From NCBI RefSeq assembly GCF_001425045.1, contig NZ_LMDJ01000005.1, forward strand, positions 186,001 to 250,000: a stretch of 64,000 nt of DNA, read 5' to 3'. Each line of letters starts with the position of its first letter. Within the stretch, counting starts at the first letter, position 1. The notes beneath the pieces were generated by a model. That model made no database searches. It saw only the letters and a program-made list of their open reading frames with translations, and was not told the DNA's origin. The DNA comes from Massilia sp. Root351 (GTDB taxonomy: Bacteria > Pseudomonadota > Gammaproteobacteria > Burkholderiales > Burkholderiaceae_D). Positions 52,361 through 62,442 of the stretch are shown here, in pieces. The position numbers were made by a program, and so were the translations under genes.

Positions 52361-54727
52361 TCAAAGCTGCGCGGTATAGGACAGGCCAAAGGTGCGGCGC
52401 GCGCCCCAGTACACCGTGTCGCCATTCACGGTACCCGGCACGAAGCTGGTCAGCGTGTGGTTCTTGTAGATCTTGTCGCCTACATTATTCACATACGCGC
52501 TGAAGGTGTGCTTCCCGCCCGGCAGCGTGTACGACAGGCGCGCGTTGCCGATGCCGTAGGCGCCCTGGTTCAGCAGCCCGCGCGTATCGGTCTGCGGATC
52601 GACATAGTAGAACTGCTTGGAGGTGTAGCGCCAGTCGCCGCTGAGCACCAGCTTGCCGCTGGCGACGGGCAGCTGGTAGTCGGCCTGCAGCAACGCGGTG
52701 CCGTGCGGCGACCGTACGAACTCATTGCCCGATCGGTTGCCGCCGTTGTTCTGGATATTGAACTCGTCGAACTCGGTGCGCAGGATGCCGATGTTGGCGT
52801 TGATGTGCAGCTCGTCGGTCGGCTGCAGTTCCAGTTCGAACTCCGCACCGTTCACGTGCGCCTTGCTCACATTCTGCAGGTAATTCACGCTCTGGGTCGG
52901 GTCGCCGTTGTAGATGCCGGTGATGTTGACCTGCACGTTCTTGTAATCGTAGCGAAACAGATTGGCGTTGAAATTGAGCTTGTTGTCCCACCATTCGGAT
53001 TTCAGGCCCAGTTCAAAGGAGTTCAGCGTTTCCGGCGCCACCGTGTTCAGCGCGCGCACGTCTGTCGCGCTGGTGTTGTAGCCGCCGGACTTGATGCCAT
53101 GCGCCGCCTTGAAGTAGACGCGCGCGGTTGAACTGAGCCGGTATTCCGGCGTAAAGTCCCAGGTCAGCGCATCCCAGGTGGTGGACGGGGTCGAAACGAA
53201 GTTGTTGTTGGCAACGGCGGCCGCGCCAAAGTTGGCGCCGCTGACCGTGTTCCACCAGTTGTCCACATTGCCGAATTGCGGTGTACCGGATGCGGCCTGC
53301 CTGCGGCGCAGGTTCAGGTCCTTGGTCTCCGTGGTCCAGCGCAGGCCCAGGATGGCTCGCAGTTGATCGCTGAACGTGGCGGTGGCGCTGCCGAACACCG
53401 CGAAACTGCGCGCCTCGTGACGGTAGATGGTGCTGTTGTAGCCGACCGGCTGCGTGCTGCCGGCGAGCGCCGGAGCGGCGCCGTTCGGCAGGCGGGCGGA
53501 CGCGGAATCAGAATCGATCTTCTCGTTGAAGTAGAACAGGCCTGCCACCCAGCTCACTTTGTCATCCTGCGGCGACGCCAGGCGCAGCTCCTGCGACCAC
53601 TGGCGGCTCTTGGCCGAACTGTGGCTGCGGCTGATTTCCAGCGGGGTGTTGTCGCCATCGCCCAGGCTCTCTGTGCGGTAGTTTTCGAAACCGGTGATCG
53701 AGTTGAGCGAGTATGGGCCGAGCTGGTACTCCAGCGCCAGTTGTCCGCCCCCCTGCTTCACCGAGCTGTTGGCCGGCGCATTGGCGCTCACGTCGTCCGG
53801 GTTGGTGCTGGGGATGTAGCCGTTGCGGTACACACCGTTGGCGCCGTAGCTGGCCACGGTGGTGATGGTGCCGTCGGTCTGGTAGTCGCGATAGTGCAGG
53901 TTCAGGTTCGCGCTCAGGTCCTTGCCGAGCAACGCTTTCAGCTGGCCGCGCACGGCGCTGTCGCGCAGCGCGCCGTCCTTGCTGCCGGTGAACAGGTTGT
54001 TAAAGCGTCCTTCGCCCTGGTCTTCGGTGTGGAACGACAGGCGGCCGGCCAACACCTCGTCCACCAGTCCGCCGCCGATGGCGCCCTCCACAAGTTTGGT
54101 GTCGTAGCGCCCGTAGTCCACTTTCAGGTAGCCGCTGTTGCGGAAGCTGGGCTTCCTGGAAATGACGTTGATGGCGCCACCGGTGGTGTTCTTGCCCCAC
54201 AAGGTGCCTTGCGGGCCGCGCAGCACTTCCACCCGGTCCAGATCGAACAGCGGGAAACCGGTGGCCGACGAGTTGCTGATGTAGACGTCGTCCAGATAAA
54301 AGCCGACCGGGTTCGGGAAGTCGATCTGCTGCTGGCCGGCGCCCACGCCGCGTATCCACCAGCGCGGACGGCCGTGCTGCTGTGTTCCCGCCGAGGCGTT
54401 CGGCACGAAGTTCAGGATCTCCGAGGCGGAGCGGCCAACCCCGTCGGCCAGCAGTTCCTTTCCGCCAAGGACGGTGATGGAGCTTGGCACCGATTGCGCC
54501 TTCTCCTCGCGCTTCTGCGCGGTGACGGTGACGGTTTGCAGCGCGCCCAGGTCGCCCACGACGTAGGGAACGCTGGCGGCCGCCGCTGCGGCAGCATCGG
54601 CTTGCTCTTCCGCGTGCGCCAGGCTGGGGGCAAGGCTGCCGCTCAGGGCGATGGCAAAAACCGCGCGCAATTCACGGCTGATGGTGGTGCGTTTAAATCG
54701 GGTGGCTGGCGATTGCTGGGGATGCAT
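52361..54727 (-). CDS. TonB-dependent receptor of the sulfur regulon
   Basis: A 788-residue receptor. ATG 54727 is chosen over GTG 54733 because AAAGGAAG ends 5 bases before it. After a signal peptide (ending SLAHA) there is a TonB-box-like VTVTAQKREEKAQSVP, the plug with FYLDDVYISNSSATGFPLFDLDRVEVLRGPQGTLWGKNTTGGAINVISRKP, and a barrel ending in LSYTAQL. The pattern belongs to the large FecA/CirA-like sphingomonad-type group rather than BtuB. Own sigma-54 promoter and position between desulfinase and monooxygenase genes suggest uptake of a sulfated or sulfonated compound, perhaps sulfate esters. Confidence 0.92.
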   Translation of the reverse strand: MHPQQSPATRFKRTTISRELRAVFAIALSGSLAPSLAHAEEQADAAAAAAASVPYVVGDLGALQTVTVTAQKREEKAQSVPSSITVLGGKELLADGVGRSASEILNFVPNASAGTQQHGRPRWWIRGVGAGQQQIDFPNPVGFYLDDVYISNSSATGFPLFDLDRVEVLRGPQGTLWGKNTTGGAINVISRKPSFRNSGYLKVDYGRYDTKLVEGAIGGGLVDEVLAGRLSFHTEDQGEGRFNNLFTGSKDGALRDSAVRGQLKALLGKDLSANLNLHYRDYQTDGTITTVASYGANGVYRNGYIPSTNPDDVSANAPANSSVKQGGGQLALEYQLGPYSLNSITGFENYRTESLGDGDNTPLEISRSHSSAKSRQWSQELRLASPQDDKVSWVAGLFYFNEKIDSDSASARLPNGAAPALAGSTQPVGYNSTIYRHEARSFAVFGSATATFSDQLRAILGLRWTTETKDLNLRRRQAASGTPQFGNVDNWWNTVSGANFGAAAVANNNFVSTPSTTWDALTWDFTPEYRLSSTARVYFKAAHGIKSGGYNTSATDVRALNTVAPETLNSFELGLKSEWWDNKLNFNANLFRYDYKNVQVNITGIYNGDPTQSVNYLQNVSKAHVNGAEFELELQPTDELHINANIGILRTEFDEFNIQNNGGNRSGNEFVRSPHGTALLQADYQLPVASGKLVLSGDWRYTSKQFYYVDPQTDTRGLLNQGAYGIGNARLSYTLPGGKHTFSAYVNNVGDKIYKNHTLTSFVPGTVNGDTVYWGARRTFGLSYTAQL

Positions 54728-54742
54728 GGACACTTCCTTTGT

Positions 54743-54768
54743 AATGAGTAAGAGGTAAGTTACTCATT
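54743..54768. promoter_or_regulatory. perfect inverted repeat at the TonB transcription start
   Basis: AATGAGTAA (54743-54751) and TTACTCATT (54760-54768) flank an 8-base loop directly after the -12 element. The predicted transcription start falls inside it, so it may be a repressor site giving a second level of control. Confidence 0.55.
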
Positions 54769-54783
54769 GCAAGCGCCGTGCCT
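54769..54783 (-). promoter_or_regulatory. sigma-54 promoter of the TonB receptor gene
   Basis: Minus strand AGGCACG-GCGC-TTGC: one mismatch to consensus, exact spacing. It ends 41 bases before ATG 54727. Confidence 0.82.
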
Positions 54784-54857
54784 GACTGCCACCGCAGAAG
54801 CAGGCCTTATAAACCAAGGCCTTCTTTGAAATGAAGCGAAATGCTGATTTTGAAACA

Positions 54858-54881
54858 CCCAGGCGGCGCATGCTGCCTGGG
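54858..54881. promoter_or_regulatory. palindrome with GCAGCATGC core, activator site or terminator
   Basis: CCCAGGC and GCCTGGG flank a partly paired centre; on the minus strand the centre reads GCAGCATGCGCC, the motif found between the divergent promoters at 51100-51138. It lies about 75-98 bases upstream of the -24 element, a usual distance for an enhancer. It is also 30 bases after the monooxygenase stop, so terminator action is possible, although no T run follows. Confidence 0.45.
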
Positions 54882-54910
54882 CGACAGTGCTGCTTTGCAG
54901 GCAGCAAGGA

Positions 54911-56047
54911 TTATCCGACTGCGCGCAGCGCTTGCGGCTGCACGTGGCCGCGCACCAGCGGCAGCACTTCTTCGCCTACGCGGTAGGCCTCCTCCAGGTG
55001 CGGGGTGCTGGAGAGGATGAAGGCATCTGCGCCCAGCTGCACCAGTTCGTCGAGGCGCTCGGCCACCTGCTGGTAGCTGCCCACAATGCCCTGCGTCTGG
55101 CCGCCGCGCAGCAGGTTGAAACCCGACCAGACGTTCGGTTCGATGATCAGGTCGCGATAGCTGTTCAGCGTGGTAGGCAGGCTGGCGCGCTGGCGCGCTG
55201 CGCCAACCGAATCACCCTGCGGCGCCAGGAACTGCTTCAGCGTTTCGGCATCCACCCGCTCGAAACCTTTGCGCACTTCATCCCAAGCCTCTTCCTCGGT
55301 GGCGCGGGCCACGATATCGACGCGCACCGCGCACTTGATCTTGCGGCCCAGCAGATCTGTTTTCTCCTTCACGCGGCGGAATTTCTCGCGCAGCGCGGCG
55401 AACGGCTCCAGCCAGGTCAGGTAGTAGTCCGCGTGCTTTGACGCCGACGCCAGCGCGGCGTCGGAAGAGCCGGAGAAGTAAATCTCGGGGAACTCTTCCT
55501 TCGACAGCGGGTCCGGCAGGCCGCCGTGCTCCAGCTGGTAGAACTTGCCCTGGTACGAGAATGGCCCGCCTTGCCAAACGCCGCGCACCACATCCAGGAA
55601 TTCGGTGGTGCGCTGGTAGCGGTCGTCGTGGCCGGCGGAGTCGCCCCACCACAGCTGCGCCGGGCCGCCGCCGCCGGTAATGACGTTGTACAGCGCACGC
55701 CCGCCGGTGGCGCGCTGCAGGCTGGCCGTCATGCGTGCGGCGGCGACTGGGTTCAGGAAACCCGGCTGGAACGGAATCATGAATCGGAACGTTTCGGTTT
55801 CGCGCGCCAGCAGCGCGGAAATGGCCCAAGGTTCGTCCGTCATCGGGAAAGATGGAATCAGGCCGCCGTGGAAGCCGGACACTTCGGCCGCATGCGCAAT
55901 CTCGGCCAGGTAGTCAATGTAAGTATAGCCGCCGGCGTGATCAAGCCGGGCGTTGCCGGCCAGCGTGTCGCCACGGTAGGGAGTGCGGCTGCGGTGCGAG
56001 CTTGGCTCGCCGTGGGTGGGAAGGCGCCAGAAGAAGTCGACAGTCAT
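54911..56047 (-). CDS. SsuD-like FMNH2-dependent monooxygenase (LLM class)
   Basis: A 378-residue flavin monooxygenase of the luciferase-like superfamily. SsuD-type features: HGGLIPSFPMTDEPW near 58-72, RFMIPFQPGF, NVITGGGGPAQLWWGD (substrate and flavin loop), EIYFSGSSDAAL, and a C-terminal STPHLEEAYRVGEEVLP. With reduced FMN from a separate reductase it would cleave an alkanesulfonate to aldehyde and sulfite, or oxidise another organosulfur. No flavin reductase gene is in the window. Second gene of a two-gene unit, 26 bases after its paralogue. TGGAG precedes the start. Confidence 0.92.
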   Translation of the reverse strand: MTVDFFWRLPTHGEPSSHRSRTPYRGDTLAGNARLDHAGGYTYIDYLAEIAHAAEVSGFHGGLIPSFPMTDEPWAISALLARETETFRFMIPFQPGFLNPVAAARMTASLQRATGGRALYNVITGGGGPAQLWWGDSAGHDDRYQRTTEFLDVVRGVWQGGPFSYQGKFYQLEHGGLPDPLSKEEFPEIYFSGSSDAALASASKHADYYLTWLEPFAALREKFRRVKEKTDLLGRKIKCAVRVDIVARATEEEAWDEVRKGFERVDAETLKQFLAPQGDSVGAARQRASLPTTLNSYRDLIIEPNVWSGFNLLRGGQTQGIVGSYQQVAERLDELVQLGADAFILSSTPHLEEAYRVGEEVLPLVRGHVQPQALRAVG

Positions 56048-56073
56048 GGTGTGCTCCAGTATGGATGATGTGG

Positions 56074-57117
56074 TCAGGCTGCCTGGCGCTCGGCGGCGGC
56101 AAGGCGCTCGCGCAGTGCGGGCAGAACGTTTTCGCCGAAACGGTAGGCCTCTTCGAGATGCGGCGCGGCGGACAACAGGAAGCTGGATACGCCCGCGGCG
56201 GCGTATTCGGACAGGCCATCGGCGACCTGCTCGAAGCTGCCAACCAGTGTGGCCGCCGGGCCGGGTCCATCATCGTCGGCAGCAGCGGCAACCGCGGCGG
56301 TGGACTGGCTCTGCAGGATCGCCGCGTCGCGCCGCGCTTCGTCCTCCGTTTCACGCGCAACCACGCTGATGCGCAGTCCAATGGCGACCTTGCGGCCGGC
56401 AGCGGCAGCCAGCGCGGCAATGTGTGCGGCCTGCGCACGCAGCGTCTCCGGCGGGGCGGCATCGAGCACGTGCACGTCCGCTTGCCGTGCGGACAGCGCA
56501 AAGGCCTGCTCGCTGGCGCCGGACAGGTAGACCTTGGGTACCGGATTGTTGGCCAGCGTGCCACGGAAGCCGCCCTCGCCCACTTCGAAGAACTTGCCCT
56601 TGAAATTGAACGGTGCGGTAGTCAGGACGCCGCGCGCCACAGTCAGGAATTCGTCGATGCGCGGCAGCACGTCGGCGTCCTCCGCGTAGTCGGCATGGCG
56701 GCGCCGATCCCCGGCAGTCCCGCCCGGAGCGATCTGCCAGGCCAGGCGGCCGCTTGTGAAGCGCTGGAAGCTGGCGGCATTCTTCGCCGCGTAGACCGCC
56801 GAGCCCCATGCGGCCTCAAATTCCGTCACCAGCTTGATGCGGCGCGTGCCGCGCGCCACGTAGCCGGCAACGATCCACGCTTCCTCGCCCTGAAGGTCGT
56901 GGCCGATGCGCACGCCGTCGAAGCCTGAAAGGTCGGCCGCGCGCGCCACCTGGTGCAGATAGTCGTAGTAGTTGAAGCGGCTGCCGCGCGGGTCGGACAC
57001 GCCGCCGCTGTAGGGCGAGCCCGCGTCCGCAGCGCGTTCGCCGCGCCGCAGCCGGGCCGCTTCGCCGTAGCGGCCATCGCCGGCGGTAGGCAGTTGCCAG
57101 ATGAATTCCGTGGTCAT
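56074..57117 (-). CDS. SsuD-like FMNH2-dependent monooxygenase (second)
   Basis: A 347-residue paralogue; GAGGAG 7 bases upstream supports ATG 57117 over a 44-residue extension. It keeps the LLM core (DGVRIGHDLQGEEAW, AWQIAPGGTAGDRRRHADY, KVYLSGASEQAF, APHLEEAYRFGENVLP) but differs from its neighbour in the FMN-side GG loop, and has an Ala/Asp-rich insert near 275-290. The different loop hints at a different substrate, for example a sulfone or sulfinate instead of alkanesulfonate. First gene after a consensus sigma-54 promoter. Confidence 0.9.
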   Translation of the reverse strand: MTTEFIWQLPTAGDGRYGEAARLRRGERAADAGSPYSGGVSDPRGSRFNYYDYLHQVARAADLSGFDGVRIGHDLQGEEAWIVAGYVARGTRRIKLVTEFEAAWGSAVYAAKNAASFQRFTSGRLAWQIAPGGTAGDRRRHADYAEDADVLPRIDEFLTVARGVLTTAPFNFKGKFFEVGEGGFRGTLANNPVPKVYLSGASEQAFALSARQADVHVLDAAPPETLRAQAAHIAALAAAAGRKVAIGLRISVVARETEDEARRDAAILQSQSTAAVAAAADDDGPGPAATLVGSFEQVADGLSEYAAAGVSSFLLSAAPHLEEAYRFGENVLPALRERLAAAERQAA

Positions 57118-57160
57118 GTTGAAGCTCCTCGTGAGTTGTGGTGTCAGCCCACTACGCAAC

Positions 57161-57175
57161 GCAGAAACCGTGCCA
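57161..57175 (-). promoter_or_regulatory. sigma-54 promoter of the monooxygenase pair
   Basis: Minus strand TGGCACG-GTTT-CTGC, a perfect -24 half and one mismatch in the -12 half, with exact spacing. It ends 43 bases before ATG 57117. Confidence 0.82.
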
Positions 57176-57200
57176 TGCAGGAAACGCCACATCCACCCTT

Positions 57201-57257
57201 CTGCGCACGCCGCGCGTGCTGCGCGACGAACAGGCTGCTGCCCTGGCAACAGCCTGT
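57201..57257. promoter_or_regulatory. candidate enhancer motif and inverted repeat upstream of the monooxygenases
   Basis: On the minus strand 57211-57222 reads GCAGCACGCGCG, one base from the GCAGCATGC core found at the other sigma-54 units. Further on, ACAGGCTG (57230-57237) pairs with CAGCCTGT (57250-57257); the centre GCTGcTGCCctGGCAaCAGC is itself symmetric. The repeat is 10 bases past the regulator stop, so it may instead end that transcript. Confidence 0.4.
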
Positions 57258-57267
57258 GTTTGCGCAG

Positions 57268-58557
<1,290 letters not shown>

Positions 58558-58622
58558 GAATCGACTATAGCGCGCTGCCTAAGCCTGGCAAACGAATAGT
58601 GCCACGCTTGCTTATCCGGTTT

Positions 58623-60470
58623 TCACATATCCGCGCCGGCGGTAGCCTGCTGCGCGGCCGCATAGGCGCCGTACAGTTTGGCGTATGCCCCGCCCTGGCC
58701 AATCAAACTGTCATGGTCGCCCAGCTCGGCCAGCTCGCCGTTCCAGATCACCGCGATGCGGTCGGCGTCCCGTATGGTGGCAAGCCGGTGTGCGATGATG
58801 ATGGCGGTGCGGCCCCGGCACAGCCGCCGCAGCGCGGCCTGGATGCGGCGCTCGGTGTGCAGGTCCACGGCGGACGTCGCCTCGTCCAGGATCAGCACGG
58901 TGGGGTTGGCAAGATAGGCGCGCACCAGGCACACCAGTTGCCGCTGGCCGTGGCTGAGGAAGCCGCCCAGCGGCCCCACCTCGGTGCGGTAGCCCTGCGG
59001 CAGCCGTTCCAGCACGGCGTCCGCCCCCAGCTCGCGCACGGCGGCGATCAGCGCACCGTCGCCGGCGTCCGGCGCCGCCAGGCGCAGGTTGTCCAGCACA
59101 CTGCCGGAGAACAGCACGTTGTCCTGCAGGACCACGCCGATCACCTTGCGCAGCTCCTGCTGCCGATAGTGGCGCACGTCCACCCCATCCACCAGCACCG
59201 CGCCCGACTGCACTTCGTACAGCCGCGCCAGCAACTGCACCAGCGTGCTCTTGCCGTGCCCCGTGGGTCCGACGATGGCCAGCACCTGGCCGGCCGGAAT
59301 GTGCAGCTGCAGGGAGCGGATCACCGGCCGCGCGCCGGCCGGGTCGTAGGAGAAGCCGACATTGGCAAACTCCACCTCGCCGCGTCGCGCGGGCTGCTGC
59401 GGCGTGAGCGGATCGGTGATCTCGGGCTCCGTATCGAGCAACAGGAACACGCGCTGCGCCGAGGCCGCGCCCGACGAGTAGCGCTCGAACAGGTCGTTCA
59501 GCTCCTGCAGGGGGCCGAGAAACAGGTGTACGTAGAACAGGCTTTGCGCCAGCTGGCCCACCGTCACGCTGCCCTCGGCGATACCGAAGCCGCCCGCCAC
59601 CAGCAGCAACCCCATGCCCAGTGTGCTGAGTACCTGCGTGAGCGGCAGGAACCAGCTGGAGCGGATATTGCCGCTCACCAGGGTGTGGTTGAAGTGGCGC
59701 AGCAGGCCGAGGTAGCGCTGCGCATTGCTATCCTCGCGCACCAGCTGCTTGATCAGCCGCACGCCGGACACGGTTTCCACCAGGTGAGCCGTGAAGCGCG
59801 CACGCGCCTCCGCCACGCGGGCCCAGTTCTGCTGCGAGATGCGCTTGAACAGCCAGGTGAAGCCCGCCAGCAGCGGCACCACGGCAGCCAGCGCCGCGAA
59901 CAGGCGCGGCGAGATCAGCCACAGCGCCGCGCCGGCCACCAGGCAACGCAGCAGCGCGGACAGCAATTCCGGCGGCCCTTGTATCAGCAGCGGTTCGAGC
60001 GCGTCCACGTCGCGGTCGGCGCGCGAGATGATGCGGCCGGCCTTGGTCTGGTCGAAATAGCGCACGCTGAGCGACTGCACGTGGGCGTACACCCGCACCC
60101 GGAGCGCGTTCAGGATATGGATGGCTGCGCCGCCGGCGAAATACTGGGACAGGCCGGACAGCAGGAAACGCAGTACCCAGCTGACGGCCAGCCCGGCCGC
60201 CATCCAGGCCAGCAGGTGCTTGTCGAGCAGGATGCCGGTGGCGGTCCTGATAAAGCCGTTGTCGATCACTTCGCGCAGGAACCAGGGCCGCAGGAAGATC
60301 ACGCCCACCAGCAGCGCTTCCAGGGCGATGACGGCGGCGATGCGGCCGCGCACCTGGCGCAGCAGCGGCAGCAGGCGCCAGAACATGCTGCGGTCCAGCG
60401 CCTTGCGGGCCAATGCCTGTTCCAGCTCGATGTCGCTCAGTGCAGTCTGGCCGCGCAGCTTATTGGCCAT
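58623..60470 (-). CDS. ABC exporter half-transporter with canonical ATP site
   Basis: A 615-residue half-transporter: six helices (about 40-330), then an ATPase with Walker A GPTGHGKST, Q-loop VLQDNVLFSG, a signature region LGGFLSHGQRQLVCLVRAYL reading LSHGQ instead of LSGGQ, Walker B LILDEATSAVD with catalytic Glu, and AHRLATI with the switch His. It overlaps its partner gene by 11 bases. Together they resemble MdlA/MdlB or LmrC/LmrD exporters of lipids, drugs or peptides. Confidence 0.92.
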   Translation of the reverse strand: MANKLRGQTALSDIELEQALARKALDRSMFWRLLPLLRQVRGRIAAVIALEALLVGVIFLRPWFLREVIDNGFIRTATGILLDKHLLAWMAAGLAVSWVLRFLLSGLSQYFAGGAAIHILNALRVRVYAHVQSLSVRYFDQTKAGRIISRADRDVDALEPLLIQGPPELLSALLRCLVAGAALWLISPRLFAALAAVVPLLAGFTWLFKRISQQNWARVAEARARFTAHLVETVSGVRLIKQLVREDSNAQRYLGLLRHFNHTLVSGNIRSSWFLPLTQVLSTLGMGLLLVAGGFGIAEGSVTVGQLAQSLFYVHLFLGPLQELNDLFERYSSGAASAQRVFLLLDTEPEITDPLTPQQPARRGEVEFANVGFSYDPAGARPVIRSLQLHIPAGQVLAIVGPTGHGKSTLVQLLARLYEVQSGAVLVDGVDVRHYRQQELRKVIGVVLQDNVLFSGSVLDNLRLAAPDAGDGALIAAVRELGADAVLERLPQGYRTEVGPLGGFLSHGQRQLVCLVRAYLANPTVLILDEATSAVDLHTERRIQAALRRLCRGRTAIIIAHRLATIRDADRIAVIWNGELAELGDHDSLIGQGGAYAKLYGAYAAAQQATAGADM

Positions 60471-62265
60471 CGCCGCCTCCCAGCAGTTCGCGGTAGCCCG
60501 CGTCCGACGCCATCAGTGCCTGGTGCGTACCTTGCGCCGCGATGCGGCCACCGGACAGCATCGCCACGTGGTCGGCCAGCAGGATGGTGGACAGTTTGCT
60601 GGCGACCATCAGCACCGTCACCTGGTATTCGCCGCTGGCGTGCAGACGGCGGATATTGTCCAGCACGCGCCGTTCGGTCAGGGCGTCGAGCGCGCTGGTG
60701 GCGTCGTCCAGCACCAGGATGGCGGGACGCGCCAGCAGCGCTCGCGCCAGGCAGATGCGCTGCCGCTGGCCGCCGGACAGTGTGGCGCCGCGCTCCCCGA
60801 CGCGGGTCTGCAGGCCGTGTTCCAGCCCTTGCACCACGTCCGCGGCCGCAGCCCATGCTAGCACCTGCTCCAGTTCCGTGTCGCTGGCGTCCGGTTTGGC
60901 CAGCCGCAGGTTGGCGGCCAGCGTGTCCGAGAACAAAAAGCTTTCCTGCGGCACCACGTGCACCTTGCGGCGCAACTGTCCCAGGTCCAGCCCACGCAGG
61001 TCGCGCCAGCCACCCCACGGCGAGCCGACGCGCACCGATCCCTGGTCCGGTTCCAGCAGCCGTGGCAGCAGGCCCGCCAGCGTGCTCTTGCCCGCTCCGG
61101 TGGCGCCCACCAGCGCCACCACCTCGCCCGGCGCCACTTCAAAGTCGCATCCGGACAGGATAGCGCTGCTGCCGCCCGGCGCGGCGATCTCCACACCGGT
61201 GAGGCGCAGTCCCAGCGCACCGTCTGGCAGGCCCTGTGGCTGGCCGTCACCGCCGCGCATGCCGGGCCGTTCGTCCAGCAACTCCCAGATGCGGCCCGCC
61301 GACGAGCGCGCATCGGCAAAGATCTGCATCACCCTGCCCACACCTTCGATACGGAACACCAGCGTATTAGCCACCAGCAGCGCAGCTACGATCTCGCCCA
61401 CGTTCATGCGGCCCTGCTGCACCAGGTGGGCGCCATAGCCCAGTATCCAGCCGTGGCCCAGCGCCACCACTGCCTGCGGCAGCGGGATATGCGAGGCCGA
61501 ATACGCCAGCGCCTTGCGCGCCAGCCGCACGAATTGGTCGACATGCTCGCTGAACACCGCGACGCGACGCTGCTCGAGGCCGAAGCCCTTGATGACGCGC
61601 ACGCCGTTCACCCCTTCGCTGAGCTCCTGGTTCACCTTGTCGTACGCTGCGCCCGCCGCGCGGTCCAGGTGCACCAGCTGGCCGGTCTGCGCCACGAAGA
61701 TACCGATGCCGGCCAGCGTGAGCAGCAGCGGCGGCAGGCCAAGCAAGGGGCTGTACCAGCACAGCAGGCCGATGGAGGCGATCACCACCAGCGCTGTTTC
61801 GAATACCTGGCGCCAGAAGCTGATGAGCGCATCGCGCACCTTGTCGGCGTCGCGCGTGGTGCGGGTGACCAGTTCACCGACGCCGTGGCGCCAGTGGTAC
61901 GCCAGGTCCAGCCGCTGCACTTGCTGCAGGATGCGCTGGCGCAGTATGGTGAGCAGTTCCTGGCCGATGATCAGCGCCATTACGCCGCCGCCGTATTGGA
62001 GTACCGCGCGCGCAGCGGCTAACGCCAGCAAGGCGATCAGCCAGTAGCGGGCCAGCGACCAGTCCAGCGTGCCGTCCGCCTGGCGCTGCACGGCGCGGCC
62101 GCTTTCCACGTCGTGCACGGCGCGGCCTACCAGCCATTGCTGCCACGCGAGGCTGAGATTGACAATGGTGAACAGCGTGGCCGTCAGCGCAAAGCGCCAC
62201 GGCATCAGCCGGTAAAGGGCAAGGCAGCGCAATAGCGGCTGCCGGACGTTGGATGGTTTGGTCAC
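60460..62265 (-). CDS. ABC exporter half-transporter with degenerate ATP site
   Basis: A 601-residue half-transporter, first gene of the pair. Walker A GATGAGKST and signature LSGGQRQRICLARALL are intact, but Walker B ends LVLDDATSALD (catalytic Glu is Asp) and the H-loop reads VASKLSTI (His is Ser). The complementary weakness in the partner, LSHGQ in its signature, is expected because each ATP site uses one half's Walker motifs and the other half's signature. So one composite site should hydrolyse ATP and the other mainly bind it, as in TM287/288 and LmrCD. Confidence 0.92.
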   Translation of the reverse strand: MTKPSNVRQPLLRCLALYRLMPWRFALTATLFTIVNLSLAWQQWLVGRAVHDVESGRAVQRQADGTLDWSLARYWLIALLALAAARAVLQYGGGVMALIIGQELLTILRQRILQQVQRLDLAYHWRHGVGELVTRTTRDADKVRDALISFWRQVFETALVVIASIGLLCWYSPLLGLPPLLLTLAGIGIFVAQTGQLVHLDRAAGAAYDKVNQELSEGVNGVRVIKGFGLEQRRVAVFSEHVDQFVRLARKALAYSASHIPLPQAVVALGHGWILGYGAHLVQQGRMNVGEIVAALLVANTLVFRIEGVGRVMQIFADARSSAGRIWELLDERPGMRGGDGQPQGLPDGALGLRLTGVEIAAPGGSSAILSGCDFEVAPGEVVALVGATGAGKSTLAGLLPRLLEPDQGSVRVGSPWGGWRDLRGLDLGQLRRKVHVVPQESFLFSDTLAANLRLAKPDASDTELEQVLAWAAAADVVQGLEHGLQTRVGERGATLSGGQRQRICLARALLARPAILVLDDATSALDALTERRVLDNIRRLHASGEYQVTVLMVASKLSTILLADHVAMLSGGRIAAQGTHQALMASDAGYRELLGGGDGQ

Positions 62266-62374
62266 TGTGCTTTGTCCGGATGGGAGTGGGTTGGAGCTTC
62301 CCTATCCGCACGATCCGTGCCAGCGCCCCAAGGGCACGTCCTGGCCCGCCGCGCGCGCCGGCGTGCGCAAAAAC

Positions 62375-62404
62375 CAGCAGCGCTGTGCAATTTTCAGCAG
62401 CGCT
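62375..62404. repeat. 10-bp direct repeat in the divergent promoter region
   Basis: CAGCAGCGCT occurs at 62375-62384 and 62395-62404, exactly 20 bases apart (two helical turns), in the 177-base gap between the ABC exporter and the RNase H-like gene. A regulator could bind both copies on one face. Confidence 0.4.
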
Positions 62405-62442
62405 TGTTGATTCCGGCGGCGTGCAGGCGGTAGCATGGCGGC

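Noticed and set aside
57230..57257. A clear rho-independent terminator after the activator gene
   Set aside because: The inverted repeat is good but no T run follows on the minus strand, so it is listed only as a possible regulatory repeat.
58588..58605. A sigma-54-like TGGCAC...TTTGC upstream of the regulator gene on the minus strand
   Set aside because: The GG and GC elements are 12 bases apart instead of 10, which does not support sigma-54 binding.
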